DNA of 64,000 nucleotides. It comes from Ilex aquifolium. Lineage: Eukaryota > Streptophyta > Magnoliopsida > Aquifoliales > Aquifoliaceae. The notes under the pieces were generated by a model that saw only the letters and a list, made by a program, of their open reading frames with translations, was not told the origin of the DNA and ran no database searches. A program made the position numbers and the translations under genes. Below, in pieces: positions 36,446-45,149 of this stretch. The stretch is taken from NCBI GenBank assembly GCA_951799425.1, contig OX637402.1, positions 23,511,844-23,575,843 on the forward strand. The letters are read 5' to 3'. Numbering within the stretch: position 1 is the first letter of the stretch; each line of letters begins with the position of its first letter.

Positions 36446-37591
36446 TCAATCTTTTGACGATTCGCGAGATGATTCACCTCGCCTAGACTTGTTGATTTCC
36501 TCAGCATTCATATATTTTTGAGCTTTTGCCAATAGTTCTGGCATGCTCTTTGGTAGTCGCTTCATTACTGAAAAGAGGAAACTCGATGAACAGAGGCCTC
36601 CCAGGAAGGCGGTAATGGTGACTTTGTCATTGGACTCCTCAATTTAGAGGACCTCCTCGTTAAAACGAGTGAGGTAACTCCTTAGACTCTCATCTCGATC
36701 TTGTTTTATGCTGAGCAGATGGGTGACAGGCTTCTGCTGGCGGCGTCCACCAATGAACTGTGTCATAAATGATCTGTTCAGTTCAGCGAAGGAGCCTATG
36801 GAGGCCGGGGTGAGTTTGGCAAACCATTGTCGCGCTGATCCCTTCAAGGTAGTTGGGAATGCTCTGCACATGATTTCGTCGGGGACGTTGTACAGCTGCA
36901 TTAGAGTTTTGTAAGTTTCAAGGTGGTCTAGTGAATCCTTCGTTCCGTCAAAGGTCTTCACGAATGACATTTTAAACTTTTGAGGAAGGGGGTAGTTCGT
37001 CACGTCTGGCTTGAAAGGTGTGTCTGTTCGCCTTACGAGGTAGTCCACTGTCTCGGGTCCCTGCGCCTTCATGGCGTTGAAGATGTCACCCAATTGATTT
37101 TATACCTCCTTAATTTTCTCATCCCAATGGTTGAGAGCTCCTCTGGAATGATCATGAAAATGACTCCCATGCTCCATGTTTTGGTTTTCACCCTCATCAT
37201 CTTGGAGACAAGGGTCTTCACCATGTGGTGCAGGAGCTGGAGGAGGAGGTGGAGGTCGCTCATGGGGAGCTCTCCCATGCTGGGCGCCCAAGGGGGCTCC
37301 CATGAGTGGGGCGCCCAAATGGGCTCCAAAGGTGGCGCCCAGAGGGGGAGCACCCATGTGGGGAGCTCCTTGACACGCAAGGCGTGGAGCTCCTCTCACT
37401 GGAGGTCCAGGTTGTACTCCTCCTTGCGCAACGAGCATTAGTTGAAGGATCTGCGGGTTCTGGGCCACAAGCTCCTGCATGGTCTCCAGCATATGCTGTG
37501 TACTTAGGACATGATTTGGGGGAGGAGTAACCTCCTCTTCTCTTGGTTGGTTATCCGCAGGCTGGTTCATCGATCGGGTAGTGATCGTCAT
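36446..37591 (-). pseudogene. Retrotransposon gag of the TR-GAG element, interrupted by two in-frame stops
   Basis: A single minus frame from ATG at 37591 to a TGA at 36448-36446 (382 codons) has two internal TAA codons, at 37102-37100 and near 36646-36644. The N-terminus is MTITTRSMNQPADNQPREEE. A Gly-Ala-Pro-rich stretch (GAPPLGA, GAPLMGAPLG) follows. The Retrotrans_gag core lies after the first stop (FDGTKDSLDHLETYK, CRAFPTTLKGSARQWF, FMTQFI, LLSIKQDRDESLRSYLTRFN), and a tail lies past the second stop (LLAKAQKYMNAEE). Gag forms the virus-like particle. No Cys-His knuckle or pol follows. Both stops sit where CAA (Gln) would fit, so each could be a C-to-T change. This is inference. Confidence 0.88.
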
Positions 37592-37708
37592 TGATTCAAC
37601 AGAGAAAGTGTTTAGAAATGAGAATTTTGTCGATTCCCACAGACGACGCCAAACTGATGATGCACAAATTGGCTTTGCACACCACCTGTTAAGTATGAAT
37701 AATAAATG

Positions 37709-38792
37709 TGATTAAGGCTGAATAATCACATTTATTATTAGGAAAGATTGATTATTTAACTATAAAAGTGTGATAAATATAAAAGTTTATCCAAGTTTGG
37801 GTGTTATGCTATCAAATGTTGATTTGTGTTAAATTGCAGGACAAAAGCATAATTTTGGAGTTAAATTATGGGAAGACGAAACATAACTCAAAGGAAAACA
37901 CACTGGATCACGCGTCCGGACGGAAGAAGAACATGCGTCCGGACGCGAGTGGCAGAAAGGCGATCAGAAGAAGAACAAACTCACTGGAAGTTGCGTCCGG
38001 ACGGAAGATGAACACGCGTCCGGACGCGTGTCAAGGATCTGCTGATGCCAGACTTAGAATTCTGACGGAAATCAATCTCTTTCCTAGGGGGTTATAAATA
38101 CAAATTGAAGACTTTGTAATGGGTATCTTGGGATCTTTTTGGCTCACGAATTCTTCAGTGTACTTTGCAATTCTTTTATTATGTCCGGCTAGAAGGTTAA
38201 GCTAGGGCTAGGGAAAACCTCTCAGTGAAGTACGGTATTTTTATTGACTTTGTACTTAATAATTTATGATATTGTGTTAATCTAGTTTCTAATCTTTTAG
38301 TAAATTTTTTATTCTGTAAAAACTCCTGAGTTGTTGTGCCACGTACATCGATTGCTTGAGTTTCCCTGCGAATAAATAACTGGTTATTCCACGCTTGAAG
38401 CGTTAGCATTGTTTTATAAAATATTATGATTGATTTATTATTCAGGTTTCTGAATAATCTTTTGGTTATAACTTTTGGTTTCATCACTTGATTTGTTATC
38501 TGGATTAACCGACATTTAATTCCTGTTTCAAATTAAGCCGTGAGTCTTTAATTATTACCGTATGACATTGAGAGGGAGTACCTGATGCTCTAGTATTTTT
38601 ATTACTGTTTTAATTATTAAAGTCAGTTGTTTTCAATCATCAACTCCTCAAACAAACTGTCTCCTTTTTAATTTATTAGTGTTAGTGTGATTGTTGACTT
38701 GTTACAATTCCCTGTGGATTCGACCTCGGGCTTCCGAGAATATATTACTTTGCTCAACCTACGCTTGGGTTTACACTTCTAAAGTTGAAGCA
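37709..38792 (+). mobile_element. Solo LTR with CG-rich palindromic repeats, TSD AAATG
   Basis: It begins TGATTAAGGCTG, ends GAAGCA and is flanked by AAATG on both sides (37704-37708 and 38793-38797). It carries a TATA-like TTATAAATAC at about 38090-38100 in + orientation. The 3' part has CCCTGTGGATTCGACCTCGG, typical of the R-U5 region of plant LTRs. Four GCGTCCGGACG units lie at 37911-38030. No internal retrotransposon domain is present. Confidence 0.88.
37911..38030. repeat. Four GCGTCCGGACG palindromes in the solo LTR
   Basis: GCGTCCGGACG occurs at about 37912, 37935, 37993 and 38016. The last lies in an 18-bp perfect palindrome, CACGCGTCCGGACGCGTG. Each is followed by GGAAGA or a similar purine stretch. 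They lie about 60-180 bp upstream of the TATA-like box. Confidence 0.9.
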
Positions 38793-39724
38793 AAATGCAG
38801 TAATTAAAGTAGAGGGAGAGAGAAGACAAGAATTATAGTGGTTCGGTCAATGCGACCTACGTCCACTTTTGAATGGCTAGAGCTGCCGGATTATTTTATT
38901 AACTCCGGTGAGCAGAGAGAACGGAGAGTTACAGGCTTAGAGATAGAGAGGAGTTTTTGTGCTCAGTAGAGTGTGATGCCTCCCAAGTGTTGGTGGGGCT
39001 TTACAATTTATAGTCGTTCCCCAACAGACTGGGGCGACTTAATAGTAACTAAATAGCTATTGTGGTGGAGCTGGCGACTTTTTCTCAACGGGCGAGACAG
39101 TTGCGGTGCTCTCCGTGAGACTCGGTCAAAGGACGAGGTGAGGGGTTGACTCTTTCCAAGGCGGCTTGGATGAGGCTCTTGGGATATCCCTTATTCCAGG
39201 GTGGCGAGGAGGAGGGCTGGGCGCTTGATGAGGAGACCTGGGCGCCTGAGGAGGAGGGCTGGGCGCCTGAGGAGGAGAACCGGGCGCCTGAGAGTGTCTG
39301 GGCGCCCAGTTTGGACACCAGGGGGTCCTTGGATGATCTTGTGTGCTTCTTGGTAATGTAGCTCCTTGAGCTTTATGAGCTTGACCGGGTTGGACCACTC
39401 TGGGCTTGACTAGCTGGATCTCTTGAAGTTGGGTCCTTAGGCTTGTAACATGAGTTGGGCCCTTGGGCTTGGCTCATCATTATTAACCATGTAAAGTCTC
39501 ATGATGATACATGTTAATTTTGGGGTTATCTATGATTATGTATTATGTAGATGCTTTCAACAACGCTTATGCGTGTATGACTTAGGAATGAATTTTCCTT
39601 TTTTGTTGGATGTTTTTCTATAATGTTATTTTCTTATTATATTATATGACTATTTTATTTTCAGTGAAAATTGTAATGGCAAGATGACAACGTTTCTACG
39701 TTGTCTTTATTGTTGTAATGTTAG

Positions 39725-40337
39725 TTAAGAATGAAACTTCTAGATGTTAATGAGGATGAAGTTGACGTGATGCTACACTTATTGGTTGACTTTAAGCATT
39801 GAGGGAAATTACCTTTAGTTAGGTAGGTATTCAGAAAGACTGCTTGATGCACTATTAACATGTTTGCGTCGAAAGATGCCAATGTTTCATCTTTATATGA
39901 TTGAGGTGTTGAGGGTAATCATTTTCTGGGAGCGCCAGTATAATACCATTACTGAGATGTTGAACAGTGGCATGTTTGCTTGGGACACACAGAGATAGTG
40001 TGTAGTTGAAGGCACAATGTCGGGTGGTTTGAATTCTATACAAGTAAGTGGTTTCAGTTAATTGGTTTCATGTTCGTCTCGATAGAAAGTGTAATATTAT
40101 TTATACATGTTGCTCATGGTATAATTCTATATTTTTCACTTCAAATTGTTGTAGGATGATGGCTTTACTTGTAACTATTGTTTGGATCTTTGTCCAAACT
40201 TTCAATTCTTGGAAGTGATTTTCAAGAACGATGTATCAAGCTCAAGCCAACAACACATTGATAGTAGTGTTGGATCAAGCCTATCAGTGAATTCGAGGAG
40301 GAGGGAAGCGGGTGTCATAGTTATTGATGATGATTGA
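39725..40337 (+). pseudogene. Third conserved frame of the PIF/Harbinger element, left arm
   Basis: Pieces read DEVDVMLHLLVDFKH, then, after a likely intron, DDGFTCNYCLDLCPNFQFLEVIFKNDV...SVNSRRREAGVIVIDDD and a stop. The last exon is open in both arms, and its acidic C-terminus VIVIDDD is conserved. I do not recognise the family. It may be a distal part of the Myb-like protein or a separate accessory protein. Confidence 0.55.
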
Positions 40338-40394
40338 CCTGGTTGGTTATCATGTAACAAAAATGTGTATTTAGGTTGGCTACGTATGGTAGTG

Positions 40395-40775
40395 TGTAAT
40401 GTTGCCTCATTTTGTTATGTATTATATAAGGCAACATTAATTTCACTTATTATTGTTGATGAATATTAAAAATGTTGCCTTATGTTTTTGTGTAAGGCAA
40501 CATTTTATTACAATAGTTACATTTTATTACAATTCCAAGTATATAGTAATGTGTTACTAGCAACACTCGATTCCATCAATCTCAAAGAGCTCTACTAACA
40601 TACATTAATACCCAATACTTACATATTAAACATATGTAAATGTAATTAAATGTTGCCTTATACAAAAATATACAAAAACATAAGGCAACATGGTTAATAT
40701 TTGCCAACAATAACAATTGAAATTAATGTTGCCTTATATAATACATAACAAAATGACGCAACATTACACACTACC
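40395..40775. repeat. Centre of the inverted repeat: four small GTTGCC hairpins and ~0.1-kb spacer
   Basis: Left of centre, ATGTTGCCTCATT...TAAGGCAACATT and ATGTTGCCTTAT...TAAGGCAACATT form two hairpins (40403-40438 and 40467-40505). Right of centre the mirror pair lies at about 40648-40692 and 40722-40770. The spacer, about 40520-40640, is AT-rich and unique within the window. Confidence 0.8.
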
Positions 40776-40841
40776 ATATGTAGTCAACCTAAATACACCC
40801 TTACTAACATTCAAATTTTTGTTACATGATGAGTAACAAGG

Positions 40842-41440
40842 TTAATCATCATCAATAACTATGACATCCACTTTCCTCCTCCTCGAATTTATTGATGCGC
40901 TTGATGCAACACTACTGTTATCAATGTGTTGTTGGCTTGAACTTGGTACATCGTTCTTGAAAATCACTTCCAAGAATTGAAAGTTTGGACAAGGATCCAA
41001 ACAATAGTTACAAATAAAGTCATCATCCTGCAACAATTTGAAGTGAAAAATATAGAACCATAGCATGATCAATATGTATGACTAATATTGTATTTTCTAT
41101 CGAGACGAACGTGAAACAAATTAACTGAAACCATTTACTTGTATGGAATCCAAACCACTAGGCATTGTGCCTTCAACTACACACTAATCCGTGTGTCCCA
41201 AGCAAATATGTCACTGTTTAACATCTCAGTAATGGTATTACACTGGCGCTTCCAGAAAATGATTACCCTCAACACCTCATTCATAGAAAGATGAAACCTT
41301 GGCATCCTTCAACACAAACGTGTTAACAGTGCATCAAGCAGTCTTTCAAAATACCTGCCTACTAAAAGTAATTTCTCTCGATGCTTATAGTCAACTAATA
41401 AGTCTAGCATCACATCAATTCATCCTTAGGAATGTCTGGA
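40842..41440 (-). pseudogene. Third conserved frame of the PIF/Harbinger element, right arm
   Basis: On minus, pieces read DVMLDLLVDYKHREKLLLVGRYF, FERLLDALL, then DDDFICNYCLDPCPNFQFLEVIFKNDVPSSSQ and SRRRKVDVIVIDDD before the stop at 40842. It matches the left-arm copy. Stops interrupt the first part. Function unknown. Confidence 0.55.
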
Positions 41441-42119
41441 AGTTTTATTCTTAATTAACATCACAAAAATAAAGACAACGTATAATCGTTCTCGCCTTGT
41501 CATTATAATTTTCACTGAAAATAAAATAGTCATATGATCATAATAAGAAAACAGCATTACAGAAAAACATCCAATAAAAAAAGAAAATTCATTCCTAAGT
41601 CTACACTCATAAGTGTTGTCGAAAGCATCCACATAATATATAATCATACATAACCTCAAAATTAACATGTACCACCATGAGACTTTGCGTGGTTAATAAC
41701 ATGTACCTTGCGTCAATGTGGTGTTAACAATATTACAAAAGGAAATGTGACACACGCATCAACCAAAAGTTTAGTAGAAAAACATTGCTTAATTACATTA
41801 CATACGACCTAATAAACATCTAAATTAGGCCACCGTATGCTACCGACCCAGAGAGCTCTCTCTTCCACAGGCAAGCTAAAAAAAATGTCAACATTTATGT
41901 TGTTTAAAACAATTTTGTATGCCGCCTCGTGGCGGTGTGTCATTGTAAGGCCTTCTAGTTTTGACAACTCTGCAAGAATCGCATGTCTAGCTATAGATGC
42001 ATCTTTCTCATACCCTACTAGTACTCATTGTGCAATGCCTGTTAATTGGTTTCCACTTCAAACAACATAATCATCAAAGACCTTAGATATTTGGGAAAGA
42101 CTTGTTGCCATTGCATCGC

Positions 42120-42845
42120 TTAGAGCGTTAGCCTTTTTCTTTTTTGGCTTATGTGTCTGTGGGGTGACCTTCACATCTTCCCTACCTTGTGCTACACTTT
42201 AAGAGTGGCCAACATCATCCATTCCCCAGGTTGGCATTGCCTCTACATTTTTGTCAACAGGCACATTCCTAGCAGCTGAATTATCATCAATCATTTTCTC
42301 AAGTCCCTAGGCAAACTCGTTTGTTGCCCTATCTATCCCAAAGATAATCATCCAATCGTCATAAAATGGCCGTGATCTACCACGCATCTCCTTTGCATTC
42401 TTGTCTTTCTACATTGTAAATAGTAAAATTATTAGGGCATAATATAAACAAGTTATATTAGTTCAATATTATATTGAATGCAAGGGATTAGTAAGACCTT
42501 CAGGTACTCCACTCATATATCTTCATCATAGACATCCACTTTCTTGTCACGATCATTCTATCCAAAACCGGATGTGCTTATCATTGAAAACAATGAGTTG
42601 TACTATTTTTTCATGCCTTTGATTTTCATCTGAAGGTCAGTAATTGGGAATGCATCCTTTATGTTTTTCTCTAAGGTTTGAAGATAACCTGGTCGAAACG
42701 TGTCGTTCTGACACTTCCATCCGTTCACACAAAGTTCTTTCAATGCGTGAATGAGAATGACCTCCTCCATGTTCGCCCTGGACCACGCTCTATTTGTCCG
42801 CTGCACCAACACTTGACATGACCTACTTGCATATGTACATGCCAC
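42120..42845 (-). pseudogene. Myb/SANT-like protein of the PIF/Harbinger element, right arm (broken)
   Basis: On minus, a continuous stretch reads NRAWSRANMEEVILIHALKE and LCVNGWKCQNDTFRPGYLQT, and ends MKIKGMKK-stop near 42603. This is the trihelix/Myb_DNA-bind_3 domain (W...HALKEL...GWK..FRPGYLQ.LE). Downstream parts (WMIIFGIDRATNEF-like and basic KPKKKKA-like) lie at about 42370-42120 in other frames. A deletion removes the PHIESKIKG-like helix seen on the left arm. Confidence 0.75.
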
Positions 42846-43009
42846 ATACCATTAATTTAACAACAAACATATGAATATATATCAGTTGGCTTAAGAAATT
42901 ATAATAAAACACAAATGTTGCCCATAAATTTAACTCATTAACTACATACTACATAATTGTTCCATTATTCAATATGTGGTAAAACATTTAGCCACCCCTA
43001 CTTTCACGC

Positions 43010-44250
43010 CATTCATTGTACATATCGTTGGCTAGTTCGTTTCAAAACGCAGTCTATTCATTAGATATATTGACCATGTCAATCACATCCGGCTTTAGAT
43101 CACCATGACTATCCACCGGACCATCTTCTGGCAACTCATCTTCCATTGGGTCGAACGCCATTTCATTTCTAACCAAATTATGCAACATGCAACAATGATT
43201 CGATTGTGTGTGCGTATAGAATAGTGATAAGGAGTCCTTAGAATAGCCCATCGATTTTTAAGTATGGCAAAACAACGTTTTATAACATTCTTTGCCATCG
43301 CATGCCTAAGGTTGAAGAGCTCCTCAATATTACGAGGTGTAGCTGCCCCATTGGCCCACTATTGCACATAGTATCTTTGGCCCCTATATGGAGCTAAGAA
43401 CCCTTCCTATTTGTGTAATCGACATCCACTAGGTAATAAGTGCTTGCGTAATATTTTGTTGTCATAAGAACATTGTTAGACTATCTTATAAAAACTGATA
43501 ACTGTCAGACATATGAGGTTAGTGGTCAAATATAACTTACCACGAGCCACTTTAAATCCATTCCGCCTCGTTACCTCATCTTATAGTATCTTAGAATCGG
43601 CAATTGACCCTTCCCAATCGGGCAAGACATAAATGAATTTCATATCTTGGGAGTACACACCAAGGACATTTGTTGAAATGTCACCGTGTCTACTCCTATA
43701 TCTTGCTTGGTGAAGCATTGATACCCTCGCTCTAACATGTGTTCCATTTAGTGCTCCTACGCAATTCTACAACTCAAACATAACTAAACATAATTAATTT
43801 GGTTATGTACATCAAATTCTACCCAATCACATGTGAAACAATTATATATTTTCCATTACCTTAAACCACTTCTACTTTTTATCTGTATAGTCATCAGTAA
43901 CAAGGTCAGGTCTCTCAATAGTAGACAATGTAACTTAATAACTGACTTCAACACAACATTAAAATGCCTTATTGCAGTTTTGCCAGAACTAAGAAAGTTG
44001 AACATTCCTCACTATCTATTCTAAATTGTTTTATGCAATTTATGTCACTCTCATCAATTAGACGGTGCAAATGTTCAACTTGCAATCAATTTCTAGACAA
44101 TGATCGTGATGGTTGTGATTTTGATTGTCTCTCAATTTCCCACAACACTACTATAAGGACCACAAACAAATAGAACATTGTTATCATCTCTCTTCTTGTC
44201 CTATCCAATACAACAATCAATCCCGAGAAGTCATCAATACGGATTGACAT
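43010..44250 (-). pseudogene. PIF/Harbinger DDE transposase, right arm (broken)
   Basis: On minus the frame starts MSIRIDDFSGLIVVLDRTRREM and stays open further than the left copy (WEIERQSKSQPSRSLSRN), then stops. Past a likely intron, the first catalytic Asp is lost (GALNGTHVRARV). The second is kept (WEGSIADSKIL), but a stop follows. The catalytic Glu has become Lys (AKNVIKRCFAILKNRWAIL). The active-site losses are therefore not the same as on the left arm. The tail ends IDMVNISNE near 43054. Confidence 0.88.
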
Positions 44251-44563
44251 TTTGTCACACCTCAACGCCCTCGCATTTTCATGTACAATAATGAAGTCAA
44301 TACTGAATGCGGTATGCATGTAATGCAATTTACTATAATTAACACAAATCAATAGCATGATGGTCACAAACTAAGAAAGCAATTTCCAAGTATTCACACA
44401 CATAAAATTAGAAAACCATGGATAATGCAAATTTGAATATATTACAATGAAAGTAAATAACATGTAAAAAGATCATAAAATGTCGAACCACCAATAGATA
44501 AATTGATCTAAAGTATTGGAAGAAGAAGAGCGACAATAAGGTGTACATAGAGAACCACCACTA

Positions 44564-45149
44564 ATAAATAAATTAATAGGTCAGTGTTTTTGCTCTCTTT
44601 TATGGAACCAGATCTGTGTGGGTCGATGGAGTGACAACGAGAGAGAGAAAGAGCGATCGATGGTCAGATGGAACCAAATCAGATTTCCATGGAACCAGAT
44701 CTGTCTCAAAGATGGTTAGATTTCCTCGTTCAGTCCAAAGAGAGAAAGAGAAAAATGTGTTTCCATGTAAAAAAACAAACTTGTTGGGGATGCCCGAAGA
44801 AGCAGATCCAACCACAGGAGGAGCAACACAATCACCAAAACATCACCAACAACTGAAGCTGTGGCTTTCCTCGAAAACCGAGAGGAAGAAAAATCGTTAG
44901 CTAGATATTTAGGTAATGGGTTTTTGTTGGTCCAGAGACCCACATAGTGCATTTGATGGTTAGATTTAAGCAGATCTGGATCTCCACAGTGAGCCAAATC
45001 TTTGGGTAATGGGTTTTCGTTCGGTCTAGAGAAGGAGAGAGAGAGAGAGAGAGAGAGACGCTTACCTCCAACCAACCCAGTCGTCTTCTTCGCGGTGTTC
45101 TTCGTTGCCTTTACATAGAGAGCACCTCTCAACCACAAGCCTTGAACGA
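44564..45149. other. Transposon-flank DNA with (GA)n
   Basis: No left-arm counterpart is visible. A (GA) run lies at about 45029-45058, with CAGATCTG and AACGAAAACCCATTACC repeats around. It could be the outer 5' part of the right-arm Harbinger element that the left arm lacks. A long minus frame (44716-45291) covers it, but it is low-complexity and mixes this DNA with gag. Confidence 0.4.

Larger units (their letters stand above)
34672..39479 (-). mobile_element. Non-autonomous gag-only LTR retrotransposon (TR-GAG type), TSD TTATT
   Basis: Two 736-bp LTRs (34672-35407 and 37655-39479, the second split by a solo LTR) start TGATGATGCACAAATTGG and end CATCA. TTATT flanks the whole at 34667-34671 and 39480-39484. 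On minus, a primer-binding region GTTTGGCGTCGTCTGTGGG follows the 5' LTR (just left of 37655), and a polypurine tract GGGGGGCAAA precedes the 3' LTR (right of 35407). The 2.25-kb interior has gag but no protease, reverse transcriptase or integrase. LTRs differ by about 30 substitutions and two 21-bp indels by eye, about 4%. Confidence 0.92.
37655..39479 (-). repeat. 5' LTR of the TR-GAG element, split by a solo LTR
   Basis: The LTR parts are 37655-37708 and 38798-39479. Joined without one TSD copy they give 736 bp, the same as the other LTR. The left part ends AATAAATG and the right part resumes CAGTAATTAAAG, exactly as in the uninterrupted LTR. Confidence 0.92.
31782..44563. repeat. Large inverted repeat: two facing PIF/Harbinger copies
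   Basis: From about 31782 inward (GTGGTGATTCTGTATGTACACC) the plus strand matches the minus strand from about 44563 inward (GTGGTGGTTCTCTATGTACACC). Co-linearity holds through transposase, Myb-like and third frames to about 40520 on the left and 40640 on the right. The arms are about 3.9 kb each once the retrotransposon at 34672-39479 is removed from the left arm. Identity by eye is roughly 85-90%. The spacer is only about 0.1 kb. Confidence 0.85.

Noticed and set aside
37801-38097. 98-codon plus frame in the solo LTR
   Set aside because: Its RPDASGRK repeats come from the GCGTCCGGACG palindrome array. LTR sequence, not a gene.
34740-39480. Possible CRISPR-like or satellite repeat because of the near-identical 34.7 kb and 38.8 kb blocks
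   Set aside because: They are the two LTRs of one retrotransposon, shown by TSDs, the primer site and the polypurine tract.
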